A stretch of DNA of 64,000 nucleotides from Bacillus marasmi (GTDB taxonomy: Bacteria > Bacillota > Bacilli > Bacillales > Cytobacillaceae), in contig NZ_LR656171.1 of the NCBI RefSeq assembly GCF_902168435.1, positions 165,790 through 229,789 of the forward strand. The letters are read 5' to 3'. Shown here piece after piece: positions 11,292 through 19,287 of this stretch. The notes beneath the pieces were generated by a model that was not told the origin of the DNA, did not search any database, and saw only the letters and a list, made by a program, of their open reading frames with translations. Positions within the stretch are counted from its first letter, which is position 1. Every line of letters begins with the position of its first letter. A program made the position numbers and the translations under genes.

Positions 11292-12284
11292 TCAATAGCT
11301 CGTCAAAAACACTTTTCCTTTTCGCATTTTAGAAGATTCAACCACATCAATTGCACTTTTAATATCAGTTAAATCGTAATGGGAATCTACCACCATCATT
11401 CTTAATTTTTCATCCTCGATCAGGCTTATCAGATGTTCAAAAGCGCCTTGCCATTCATCTGTCGACACCTTTCCATTCCAGTGCCGCAAATGAAATATAT
11501 TGGCGTTTACTTTGGCTCTTTTTACAATATCAGCCCAGTTCACTTGTACCCCTGATAATAGTCCAATCGTGATAAAGTTCCCATTAGGGCGAACACAAAA
11601 CGCCAACTCGTTCCCGGCTGAACCACCAATGGAATCGATTGCGGCATCGGCCCCTTTACCGTTTGTTAATTCCATCACGGTTTCGCGGAGTGGCATTTTA
11701 GAGGTATCAATCACTTCAGAAGCACCGAGTAGCAACAAATCTTCAGTATGCTTATGATTTCTTGTCACCGCTATCAATCGAAAGCCTAAAATCTTCGATA
11801 ATTGTGCAAAAATATGGCCAATCGCAGACCCGCAAGCATTCACGAGTAAAACATCATTATGTCTCAGTTTTAACGCTTCCGTACAAACCACCCATGCTGT
11901 CAGAGGATTGATATACATCTGAGCTGCCGTAAAATCATCAATTGTATCTGGAATAACGACTGCATGTTGATCTGATGTTTTGACAAACTCTTGCCACGTC
12001 CCTTCCCCACGTAAAGGGAGCACACGTTTACCGATAAGATCTTTCGAAACTAAAGGACCTACTTCTTCTACAATCCCCACTCCTTCATACCCAGGAATAT
12101 TAGGTAAAGAAATTCGATGAGCATATGAACCTCTTATCGGTATCAAATCAGAAGGATTAATCGGACGAGCCAACATCCGGACAAGCACTTCATCATCCTT
12201 AGGCGGTACAATAATCTTATTCTCAATTTTGAGGACATCACTAGGACGACCAAACTCGTAAAATTTCAAACATTTTGCGTTCAA
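11292..12284 (-). CDS. MDR-family quinone oxidoreductase / enoyl reductase-like protein
   Basis: The 330-residue medium-chain dehydrogenase/reductase has an N-terminal GroES-like domain (NPSDLIPIRGSYAHRI, PGYEGVGIVEEVG) and a Rossmann domain with GSAIGHIFAQLSKILGF as nucleotide loop. Catalytic and structural zinc cysteines are absent, so it belongs to the zinc-free branch that contains quinone oxidoreductases and mitochondrial-type trans-2-enoyl-CoA reductases. NADPH is the usual cofactor. The substrate cannot be deduced. It appears monocistronic. Confidence 0.75.
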   Translation of the reverse strand: MNAKCLKFYEFGRPSDVLKIENKIIVPPKDDEVLVRMLARPINPSDLIPIRGSYAHRISLPNIPGYEGVGIVEEVGPLVSKDLIGKRVLPLRGEGTWQEFVKTSDQHAVVIPDTIDDFTAAQMYINPLTAWVVCTEALKLRHNDVLLVNACGSAIGHIFAQLSKILGFRLIAVTRNHKHTEDLLLLGASEVIDTSKMPLRETVMELTNGKGADAAIDSIGGSAGNELAFCVRPNGNFITIGLLSGVQVNWADIVKRAKVNANIFHLRHWNGKVSTDEWQGAFEHLISLIEDEKLRMMVVDSHYDLTDIKSAIDVVESSKMRKGKVFLTSY

Positions 12285-12315
12285 GATTAATAGACTCCTT
12301 TATTATCTGTGGTAC

Positions 12316-12347
12316 CTGTCACGCCCCGAAAAATCTTGTTTCACAGG
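12316..12347. repeat. Solo half of the CTGTCACC palindromic repeat
   Basis: This 32-base segment (CTGTCACGCCCCG, AAAAATC, then TTGTTTCACAGG) matches one arm of the full hairpin at 63815-63881 at about 28 of 30 positions. The second arm is missing here. Confidence 0.65.
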
Positions 12348-12528
12348 ATGTTCCACGCGTCGAAAAGATTATGATTCTCACATTGACCAACCACACGGTG
12401 AAATCACTGGGAGGTTACTGATTAGAACATTATTAGCAATGGCAATTCCTAAAAGCCTAAGAAAATAATCCCCCAAAGCTTTTGTATCATTTTGTCCATG
12501 AGAAATCAATCACTCTGGTGCTCTAATA

Positions 12529-12563
12529 GGAAAACAAAAGGTCATTCCCACCTCTTGTTTTCC
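12529..12563 (-). terminator. Probable terminator of the dab operon
   Basis: GGAAAACAA and TTGTTTTCC (9 bp) enclose a second short stem AGGT/ACCT. It lies 16 bases beyond the stop of the last gene on the minus strand. The T tract is weak. Confidence 0.5.
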
Positions 12564-12578
12564 CTTGGTTTTCCATCG

Positions 12579-13094
12579 TTAAAAATTCCCCGCCGTTTTA
12601 TCAACTGGTTCATTATAGATTTTTTCGCCAACCATATCGATAAATAATTCGGTAACTTTTACATTGGTCGGCATTAAGGGATGATTTCGAATCACATCGG
12701 TCCTTTCAGCAGTGGTCAACGGTTTGCTTCCTTCAAGCCACTCTTTTACATTACTGTTAGGAAACTCGGGCCTACAATTTTTAAAGAGATAATCTACTGT
12801 TTCGATTTCTTCTTGGGATCCAATTCTTTCACAAATTTTGTTAAGGATGCTTCTGTCGTTCTTTTTAACATCATGCATGGAAACTAAATAGATTTCTTCG
12901 ACATTTTCCATATAAACTGCCAAAATGATTTCCCTCATTAAATTACCAAAAGGCTCAATAGCATCATGTCGGTAACCGTGTATAAATAAGATACTTTCTG
13001 GATTGATACTCATCTTCTGCTTAATGATATTCTCTAGTTTGTGTTCCATCCCAATCACAAATAACACTTTAGTATTTTCATCTTTATTCAACAC
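12579..13094 (-). CDS. YbcF-like degenerate beta-carbonic anhydrase homologue
   Basis: About 171 residues from the GTG at 13094, chosen because AAGGAGG lies 8 bases upstream. The GTG at 13100 would be only 2 bases from it. The fold signature of beta-carbonic anhydrases is visible (VLFVIGMEHKLENI at the CMDxR position, HGYRHDAIEP at the NAGG..DDAI position, IYLVSMHDVKKND at the GHTDCG position). The zinc cysteines are replaced: C-x-D-x-R reads G-M-E-H-K and H-x-x-C reads H-D-V-K. It is therefore unlikely to be an active zinc enzyme. It ends the dabB-dabA-ybcI-ybcF operon, the same neighbourhood as ybcF in B. subtilis, so an accessory role in inorganic-carbon uptake is inferred. Confidence 0.7.
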   Translation of the reverse strand: MLNKDENTKVLFVIGMEHKLENIIKQKMSINPESILFIHGYRHDAIEPFGNLMREIILAVYMENVEEIYLVSMHDVKKNDRSILNKICERIGSQEEIETVDYLFKNCRPEFPNSNVKEWLEGSKPLTTAERTDVIRNHPLMPTNVKVTELFIDMVGEKIYNEPVDKTAGNF

Positions 13095-13112
13095 GTTCAC
13101 CGCCTCCTTGAT

Positions 13113-13493
13113 TTATAGTTCACCTAGGGATAATTTGCTTTGCAAATCACTTGAAAGCTTAAAAACTATGATTCGTTCACCTGTCTGAGTACTAAGATCA
13201 GTGAAAAAACTAACTACTTCTTGTCCTGTAAGGTTTAAAATGATTTCCTTTAATTCTTCTAATCCGGTTTCCACCAAGCTATTTCGATTCAATTTAACAG
13301 ATAATAATCCTTCTTTATCTTGACAAAGTGCATATTCGGCTGGAGTTAAGATTCCGCGTAATCCAATGATGATCATGTCACGCAGTATATCTGATTTAAC
13401 CGATACTGAACCACGTCCAAGATAATGCTTTTCCCAATGAGTTAATGCTTTACTTATTTCAGCTTCAAGTGCTCCTTTTGATTTAACAATCAT
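13113..13493 (-). CDS. DUF2294 family protein (YbcI-like)
   Basis: A small soluble protein of about 126 residues, starting MIVKSKGALEAEISKALTHWEK, with GRGSVSVKSDILRDMIIIGLRGILTPAEYALC and a C-terminal FFTDLSTQTGERIIVFKL. These are the conserved blocks of DUF2294, to which B. subtilis YbcI belongs. The ATG at 13493 has GGGAG 6 bases upstream. It sits between dabA and the ybcF-like gene, conserving the B. subtilis order, and its function is unknown. Linkage to dabAB suggests a role in the transporter or its control. Confidence 0.75.
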   Translation of the reverse strand: MIVKSKGALEAEISKALTHWEKHYLGRGSVSVKSDILRDMIIIGLRGILTPAEYALCQDKEGLLSVKLNRNSLVETGLEELKEIILNLTGQEVVSFFTDLSTQTGERIIVFKLSSDLQSKLSLGEL

Positions 13494-13530
13494 ACTAAAC
13501 TCCCTCTCCTTCATTATTTAAATAACTCTG

Positions 13531-16149
13531 TTAAGTCCAGCTCATCCAGTTTCCTTCTGCATCTATTACAGCAAGACGAATCCATCCGTTTTGAATTTTT
13601 TGCCGAAATGCTGGAACTCGATCCAGTAACCGTTCAATAAATTCCTTTGGAGCATGAATCACGACCAACAGGCGTAAAGGAGCATGATAGATTTCTTGAT
13701 CCGACTTCATTACAGACTGCCAAGGAAGTCCGGATAGTAAGTCACTTGCATTCCCCTGCATCACACCAATACCGGATGTCACCGTTTGAGTCGCTTTATT
13801 CCCACTGCCATAATAATGTGGTGCCACGGTTGACGCGTAATATTGAAGATTAATCCATTGGGCTACAGTTGTCGGGCCAGTAATGATATTTTCGAGAATG
13901 ACACCGTTTTGATCCTTTTCCCAATTATAATTGTGGAGAAATGCTCTTCCATCTAAATGGCAGTCTTTAGTAAGTTTGCGGTCACCAATAATGAATGCGG
14001 CATTTCTCGCTAGGCCCCATTCGGGACGCACCTCACTCCAATCTTCTGACAAGCGCTGGGCTTCAATTATTGGATTTATTTTATCAGATCCAACTTTTGG
14101 TAACTTTGAAATTCGCTCAGCATTTGCTTCCTTCCTCACTTTAGTCAGTGTCACTTTGATTTGCTCAAATGCATCTTTCGCTTCATCTGATAAGGTTGGT
14201 ACATAAAGCCAACGCAGTTCATCTAAGGTAGTAATATGTTCTGCTGCAACAAAAACAGTATCTTTCGGAATTGATATTCCCCTTTTTCCAAGTGATAATC
14301 TCACCTGTGGAAGATTACACAATGACGCTAATACTCGTGCATTAAAGCCACTTGATGCTCCGCCACATGCCCCGCAGTCTAATGCAGATGAATAGGGATT
14401 ATTTGTACTGTGACTTCCATGGCCACATATAACTACTAAAGAAGCGAAATGATCTGTGAGCCCCATCATGGTTAACGCCTGATGAACATATTGCACTTTC
14501 TGTTCTTCGGTAAAACCAATCGGAAGTTCCGTTTCCACTGTATGTTTATATTCAAGTGATAGTTCAGTACTAGGTTTATGAAGCCATTTTTCACGAAACT
14601 TGCGGGACACAACACCAGTTAGCCGCGGAGTAAAGCTTCGTGCCAAAGTTTGAATACTTTGCCAGGGACCACTAATCTCTGGGAGTAGCATACTCGAAAG
14701 CACATTCTGTTTCATTGTTTTAAATGTATAGTTTATAGTCTTACCCACTTGCTTCCGTTGTTGATATCGATGTAATTTAGGCTCAGTTGACGATTCCTTA
14801 ACTTTTAATTGCGGTTTGAACATGACTGGCAACGAATGATGTGTGTGTTTACTGCCAAGCTTATTAGTTTCAATCGGCAATCCAAAAAATCCAGCTGTTC
14901 CCAAAGTCTCAAATGGACCAGATTCTTCGAGTTTTCGGCGAAAAAGCTCTGATCGAACATCGATACAAAATACAAATTGAGCTTTTACATGCTTTACTTT
15001 TCCCATCATCGTATGTTTTTTGGAAGCAATCGTTTGCATGAGCTGATTTTCGTATGTTTTTTCCCATGCCTCTAGCCATAATCGATTGCGGAGAACCCTA
15101 TCAAAACGGTCAGCCAGTGTCAATCGGGCCTGTATTTCTGTGGCGGATAACTGCGACCAAGCTTTGACAGGTAAGTTCCCCCATTCTTCCCAAGATAAAA
15201 TCAATGATTCTAAGTTTACGTTTTGTTCTATTGATGGCTGAGGTAAAGGGAGATAGGGCTTGACCAAAACCTTCTCCAAGCATAAGCGAACAGCCAAATA
15301 GTCCATAAGTAGTGAGTTTTCTGGCGGTGATTCCTTAGAGCGCCATAGCATCATTCCTGCCCATCCCGGCAAGGCAAGTAAATGAGCTTCCAAATATTCC
15401 TGTATATCCGAATACGGAATTCCAAGTGCTAACAAGGCTTCTTTTAAAGCATGGTCTGCATCCTTATGTAAATTCTTTAGTTGATTTCGTTGTTTTTTGC
15501 TCAGTGATGGATCGTGTTGAACAAGTCTCTTCCAAGCACGATAGAACCCTTCTTCACGTTTGGGCATGGACCAGGCAGCGTGAGATCGATCCAAAAACAA
15601 TTTACACCACTTGATGATATGGCTATTTAGTTCCTTTGTCGTCATTACACCGCTTAGCTTTTCGAGTCGCTGACTGGATGTTTGGACAGGCTGATTTTTA
15701 GTGATTTGGGATTGAAACCTACTTAATTTCTTTACGATAATTTTAGACTCAGGACTGGGTTTTATATTGATTGATTGTTTTTCTAGATTCAAACTTGCCC
15801 TGCAAAACCGTTCAGCATCTTCTCTTGGCATTTCAAATTTTTGAAAATCAAGCCATTGTGAAAGACTTTTTTCAAGTAACTCCTGATGAATCTCACCGTT
15901 TTTCCATGCCGACAACAAAATTGATTCATTTGGCATCATGTCAATATCACAAGCATATTTAAATCGGCGTGCTACTTGTTCAAATGTTTGTTCTTCTAAT
16001 CCGACCCAGGGATTCCGCGCCGCAAATGTGTTAATGGGCCCCAGTGGTACGATTGTTTTGCTAGCTACATGAACCAAATCGTAAATATTAAGCTGAAGTT
16101 CAACAGGTTCTTTTTCCCATTTTAATACTTTGGCTAAACTTGTATACAT
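13531..16149 (-). CDS. dabA: DabA, inorganic-carbon transporter catalytic subunit (DUF2309)
   Basis: The 872 residues match the DUF2309 family (B. subtilis YbcC). The predicted zinc site resembles a type II beta-carbonic anhydrase: Cys and Asp in FVFCIDVRSELFRRKLEESG near residues 390-400, then His and Cys in GHGSHSTNNPYSSALDCGACGG near residues 560-580. DabA with the membrane partner DabB takes up CO2/bicarbonate using the ion gradient and hydrates CO2 on the cytoplasmic side. The start has GAGGAGG upstream, inside the end of dabB (stop at 16152), so the two are translationally linked. In heterotrophs the system supports growth in air by feeding carboxylases. All catalytic residues are present. 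Confidence 0.92.
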   Translation of the reverse strand: MYTSLAKVLKWEKEPVELQLNIYDLVHVASKTIVPLGPINTFAARNPWVGLEEQTFEQVARRFKYACDIDMMPNESILLSAWKNGEIHQELLEKSLSQWLDFQKFEMPREDAERFCRASLNLEKQSINIKPSPESKIIVKKLSRFQSQITKNQPVQTSSQRLEKLSGVMTTKELNSHIIKWCKLFLDRSHAAWSMPKREEGFYRAWKRLVQHDPSLSKKQRNQLKNLHKDADHALKEALLALGIPYSDIQEYLEAHLLALPGWAGMMLWRSKESPPENSLLMDYLAVRLCLEKVLVKPYLPLPQPSIEQNVNLESLILSWEEWGNLPVKAWSQLSATEIQARLTLADRFDRVLRNRLWLEAWEKTYENQLMQTIASKKHTMMGKVKHVKAQFVFCIDVRSELFRRKLEESGPFETLGTAGFFGLPIETNKLGSKHTHHSLPVMFKPQLKVKESSTEPKLHRYQQRKQVGKTINYTFKTMKQNVLSSMLLPEISGPWQSIQTLARSFTPRLTGVVSRKFREKWLHKPSTELSLEYKHTVETELPIGFTEEQKVQYVHQALTMMGLTDHFASLVVICGHGSHSTNNPYSSALDCGACGGASSGFNARVLASLCNLPQVRLSLGKRGISIPKDTVFVAAEHITTLDELRWLYVPTLSDEAKDAFEQIKVTLTKVRKEANAERISKLPKVGSDKINPIIEAQRLSEDWSEVRPEWGLARNAAFIIGDRKLTKDCHLDGRAFLHNYNWEKDQNGVILENIITGPTTVAQWINLQYYASTVAPHYYGSGNKATQTVTSGIGVMQGNASDLLSGLPWQSVMKSDQEIYHAPLRLLVVIHAPKEFIERLLDRVPAFRQKIQNGWIRLAVIDAEGNWMSWT

Positions 16150-16151
16150 CG

Positions 16152-17666
16152 TTATTTACCTCCTCGAGATAAGATTTGAGTCAAATACTTCGGGTGGCTT
16201 TCGACCAAATTCCGATGAGGCTCACCTAGTCGTACGAACCAAAGATAAATGACCGCGAAGGCTGTTGATGTACGATTTCGGGTGAGCCAGGCACCTAATG
16301 AACTGATAATCAATAAGACTAGTACGAGCGAAATAGCCGTAAATGCATGAGGGTGTTCACCTGTATGAATGGTACCTTCTAACAATTTATAAAATACTGT
16401 ATGAATCAACATATATACAAAAGCAGCTCCAGCAAAGATAGAAATTCCGACCATTCGTGCGATATGTCCGTTCCCATTAACCACAAGTTGCGTCCATGCT
16501 AGGAACACTGACCATCCTAACGCCACTGCGCTTACCATTCGATACGCCTCAAAAGGTGCTTGAAGCCAATACCCAACTCCTACCATGACACTGGATACAA
16601 CTCCCATAATCGACCATATATATGACTTTGACTTATTATTTTCGTGATTCGGGTCATGATGACGAATCGCAGAGCCCGCTTGTAGGAATAAGGTTGATTT
16701 GAACAGCCCATGTAATATTGCATGAATGATAGCTGCCAAATAAGCACCTAATGCACACTGGATGAGCATGAATCCCATTTGTGCTATCGTTGATCCAACC
16801 AATTGCCGTTTATAGTCAACTTGGACTAACATCATTCCAGTTCCAATTAAAACAGAAAGACTGGCTATTACGAGCAAAACAATTTGGGCTGGGTCCCCGT
16901 TAAAAAACGGTGCGAATCGAGTCAACATGATTCCACCCGCATTTACGATTCCCGCATGCATCACTGCAGATATTGGCGTTGGCGCCACGACCGAATCTAA
17001 CAACCAGCGTTGGAATGGCCATTGTGCAGCCGGAATCATTACACTTAGGATGAACAGTAAGTTAATCAAGGTTTTTTCCCATGAAGCTAATTGTGCCAAG
17101 CTTTTTTCGGATAGGACTACAGACAACTCCCAGTGCCCTGTTGCTTGCGTCACCCAAATGATCACTATCGACAAAATAATCCAGCTAAGGGCAAACATTC
17201 GTCCCGTAAAAGCAGCAGCCTGTCTTGCCACTTGCCATTCTTTTCTTAATCCGATGAGCAAGGTTAGACCAAGAAGTGTTATCCCCCAGCAAACTAATAG
17301 TAAACGAAGATCATCACTTAGCCAGGCAAGTGCGTCAGCCGATGTTGTAATGGTGAGAAGTGCAAAATATTTTCGATAATGTCGATCACCAAGTAAATAA
17401 TGAACTGAATAGCGCTGTACGATTAAGCCAACTGTAAGAACGAACAATGCTAAAATCCATGATAAGTGATCAAAACGCCAAGGCCCAAAGTTTCCTCCCT
17501 TATGATGAAAAATCAAGGCAAAAAGGACGATTACTGGGGGCAGAGAATGCAAAACGATATGCATACGGACAAAACGCAAGGGAATCTTTGAGTGTAACAA
17601 CAATAATGAACTAATCACAGAAACTGCAACTGAAATAAAAAATACGATTGGCATGGAAACTAACAT
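16152..17666 (-). CDS. dabB: DabB, NuoL-like proton channel subunit of the carbon transporter
   Basis: A polytopic protein of about 504 residues with 13-14 hydrophobic segments and NuoL/MrpA motifs (WPFQRWLLDSVVAPTPISAVMHAGIVNAGGIML, LHGLFKSTLFLQAGSAIRH). The conserved lysine in HGLFKSTLF and the histidine in VMHAG are the proton-path residues of this superfamily. Next to dabA it is DabB, formerly annotated NdhF or NADH dehydrogenase subunit 5. I favour the ATG at 17666, which has GGGGGA 8 bases upstream, over the ATG at 17681, which lacks a ribosome binding site. A 27-codon ORF with a strong site ends across this ATG (ATGTTAG), suggesting coupling. Confidence 0.88.
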   Translation of the reverse strand: MLVSMPIVFFISVAVSVISSLLLLHSKIPLRFVRMHIVLHSLPPVIVLFALIFHHKGGNFGPWRFDHLSWILALFVLTVGLIVQRYSVHYLLGDRHYRKYFALLTITTSADALAWLSDDLRLLLVCWGITLLGLTLLIGLRKEWQVARQAAAFTGRMFALSWIILSIVIIWVTQATGHWELSVVLSEKSLAQLASWEKTLINLLFILSVMIPAAQWPFQRWLLDSVVAPTPISAVMHAGIVNAGGIMLTRFAPFFNGDPAQIVLLVIASLSVLIGTGMMLVQVDYKRQLVGSTIAQMGFMLIQCALGAYLAAIIHAILHGLFKSTLFLQAGSAIRHHDPNHENNKSKSYIWSIMGVVSSVMVGVGYWLQAPFEAYRMVSAVALGWSVFLAWTQLVVNGNGHIARMVGISIFAGAAFVYMLIHTVFYKLLEGTIHTGEHPHAFTAISLVLVLLIISSLGAWLTRNRTSTAFAVIYLWFVRLGEPHRNLVESHPKYLTQILSRGGK

Positions 17667-17743
17667 GTGATATTCCCCCATCGCAATATATGGATGGAAG
17701 TAACTGTAATGCCGAATAAATCCATCTTCATCATATGCTTCAT
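17660..17743 (-). CDS. Candidate 27-residue leader peptide upstream of dabB
   Basis: The ATG at 17743 has AAAGGAAGG 6 bases upstream, the best ribosome binding site in this region. The frame reads MKHMMKMDLFGITVTSIHIL then RWGNITC and stops with TAG at 17660-17662, overlapping the preferred dabB start. The peptide is too short for a domain search by eye. Its placement between an intrinsic terminator and dabB suggests either a leader peptide that couples translation or a small protein partner of DabB. Confidence 0.5.
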   Translation of the reverse strand: MKHMMKMDLFGITVTSIHILRWGNITC

Positions 17744-17771
17744 TTTGAACCTTCCTTTCTGATGATTATGA

Positions 17772-17844
17772 GACAAACAAAAAAACCGACAATTTTTGAG
17801 TTTAACGGTTATTGAAAACCATTAAACTCGTAAATTGTCGGTTT
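17772..17844 (-). terminator. Intrinsic terminator inside the dabBA leader
   Basis: AAACCGACAATTT/AAATTGTCGGTTT with GAGTTTAA/TTAAACTC inside form a long hairpin at 17783-17844. On the minus strand it is followed by GGTTTTTTTGTTTG. It stands 29 bases before the leader ORF and about 106 before dabB, with no minus-strand gene upstream for it to end. It is therefore a candidate attenuator, or the 3' end of a small RNA. Confidence 0.75.
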
Positions 17845-18034
17845 ACTATTAACTAGCCAAAATATTGGTTTTTTACATAGTCTACCTTTATAAGATATTT
17901 AAAAGTGGATTTTTTCTCGGTTATCTTAAAACAACTTTATCAATAGGATTACTTTTTCATCTAGTCAAAAACTTAACTTTATGCTAAAGCAATCTTTATT
18001 TACCATCTGTTTTTACATCATTAATATAGTGGAT

Positions 18035-18063
18035 ATGTTACTATTGTTTCAAGATTCTGTCAA
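18035..18063 (-). promoter_or_regulatory. Probable sigma-A promoter of the dab leader
   Basis: On the minus strand TTGACA (18058-18063) and TAACAT (18035-18040) are separated by 17 bases. The -35 is a perfect consensus and the -10 matches 4 of 6. Transcription would begin near 18028, about 285 bases ahead of the leader ORF. Confidence 0.5.
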
Positions 18064-18216
18064 GTCAAAATTAACAAAGGTAATGACTACCTTATGGGAA
18101 GTAATGATCATATAAATTCTTTGATACTGTTTTATAGACCGCTTCAGGGTACAAATCACTGCAAGCAGAACTTTGAATAATGATGTACTTATGCTATTTT
18201 TTTAAAGGGTGATATT

Positions 18217-18648
18217 GTGGAAATTAGATTATGTAAAGATACGGAAATTAGCAAATTAGCAGAAATATGGTACGAAGCTTCCTTAAATGCACATGATTTT
18301 GTAGATAAAGATTTTTGGGGATCTCAAAAGAATAACATGAAAGAAAAGTACCTTCCAATGGCTGAAACCTATGTTATCAGCAATGAGAAAGATGTTATTG
18401 GCTTTATATCAATGGTAGATCATTATTTGGCTGCTTTGTTCATTGATGTTAAGCAACAAGGTGCAGGATATGGTAGTCGATTGTTACATTTTATAAAAGG
18501 CCGAAGGGAAAAAATACAATTGAAGGTGTACAAAAAGAATACTAATGCCGTAAATTTCTATTCAAAAAATGGCTTTGTTATAAAAGAAGAATTACTAGAT
18601 GAACAGACGGCAGAGGAAGAACTTTTAATGGAATGGAAAAAAATTTAG
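18217..18648 (+). CDS. GNAT family N-acetyltransferase
   Basis: The 143-residue single-domain acetyltransferase has the acetyl-CoA loop QQGAGYGSRLL (Q/RxxGxG/A motif A) near residues 89-99, followed by LKVYKKNTNAVNFYSKNGF, the motif-B pattern of YjaB-like proteins. It begins with GTG (AAAGGGTGA upstream). It would transfer acetyl from acetyl-CoA to a small amine or protein N-terminus, and the substrate is not predictable. Monocistronic. Confidence 0.82.
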   Translation: MEIRLCKDTEISKLAEIWYEASLNAHDFVDKDFWGSQKNNMKEKYLPMAETYVISNEKDVIGFISMVDHYLAALFIDVKQQGAGYGSRLLHFIKGRREKIQLKVYKKNTNAVNFYSKNGFVIKEELLDEQTAEEELLMEWKKI

Positions 18649-18703
18649 CGAAAACAAGAAACAAGGTCAATCATTCTTCAATTAATTTGAATAAGTAAAG
18701 TAG

Positions 18704-18738
18704 AGGTTTCCCTAAGTTTTCTTAACTTATGGGAAACC
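18704..18738. terminator. Probable bidirectional terminator
   Basis: AGGTTTCCCTAAGTT pairs with AACTTA(T)GGGAAACCT with a single bulged base. It lies between the convergent GNAT and membrane protein genes and includes the stop codon of the latter. T tracts are short on both sides. Confidence 0.6.
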
Positions 18739-19177
18739 TGCTATTTCTTTTGTCCATCGCTTTATTTTGCTTTGCTGCGGCATTATAGGTTTTTAACTTT
18801 TTAAAATGCTTTTTCTTTTTTATGTACTTCTCGTTTAGAACTAGTACTTTTTGGTTTTCAGATGTTTCGTATTTCCGGTAAATTGAATTATATTTTACAA
18901 AAGCAAGATGTCCTAAGTAGTAAATTGGCAAGGTCATAAACAGAAGGATGGCTAATTGGAGGAACCAATTGTAATCCTTACCGAAACCGTATATGGTCAT
19001 GACAGCATTTGCTGTGAGAGAAACCATTAAGGTGATCACCACATTACATATATGAAAAGAAATCACAGCTTGATGTTCACGAAATAATTGCTCTAATTCA
19101 TTCTTGACTAATAGCGTGATAAATACCGATAACACAATGGCAATAAAGGAAACGAGATAAATGAGAGCCAAATCCAA
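18722..19177 (-). CDS. Uncharacterised membrane protein
   Basis: About 151 residues from a TTG at 19177, chosen because GGGAGGGG lies 7 bases upstream. No ATG fits the site. Three hydrophobic segments are visible: LALIYLVSFIAIVLSVFITLLV, an internal one around CNVVITLMVSLTANAVM, and WFLQLAILLFMTLPIYYLG. A strongly basic tail follows (KKKKHFKKLK). I do not recognise the family. It lies just beyond the terminator of the BMC operon and probably has its own promoter. Confidence 0.6.
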   Translation of the reverse strand: MDLALIYLVSFIAIVLSVFITLLVKNELEQLFREHQAVISFHICNVVITLMVSLTANAVMTIYGFGKDYNWFLQLAILLFMTLPIYYLGHLAFVKYNSIYRKYETSENQKVLVLNEKYIKKKKHFKKLKTYNAAAKQNKAMDKRNSRFPIS

Positions 19178-19230
19178 TTTTCTACCCCTCCCTGATAATC
19201 CCCTAATATTTCCATTATAACCTGTACACA

Positions 19231-19263
19231 AACAAAAGAACCAACTATCAAAATAGTTAGTTC
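19231..19263 (-). terminator. Terminator of the BMC operon
   Basis: On the minus strand GAACTAACTAT, a TTTG loop and ATAGTTGGTTC form an 11-bp stem with one G-T pair, followed by TTTTGTTT. It begins 25 bases after the mdh stop. Confidence 0.85.
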
Positions 19264-19287
19264 GATGAAAAGTAGTAAAATATGTTA

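Larger units (their letters stand above)
17744..18216. other. Intergenic region: dab leader and divergent GNAT promoter
   Basis: No gene is supported here beyond the leader ORF at its left edge. The minus-strand part holds a probable promoter (18035-18063), a leader of about 200 bases, and an intrinsic terminator (17772-17844). The plus-strand part runs into the ribosome binding site AAAGGGTGA of the GNAT gene. Confidence 0.5.

Noticed and set aside
12361-12468. Plus-strand open tail of about 35 codons (HIDQPHGEITGRLLIRTLLA)
   Set aside because: It looks protein-like and ends in a proper stop, but has no start or ribosome binding site and I cannot match it to a family; kept only as a possible gene remnant next to the half palindrome.
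16927-17379. 150-codon plus-strand ORF
   Set aside because: Antisense to the transmembrane part of dabB; composition is that of a shadow frame and no start site supports it.
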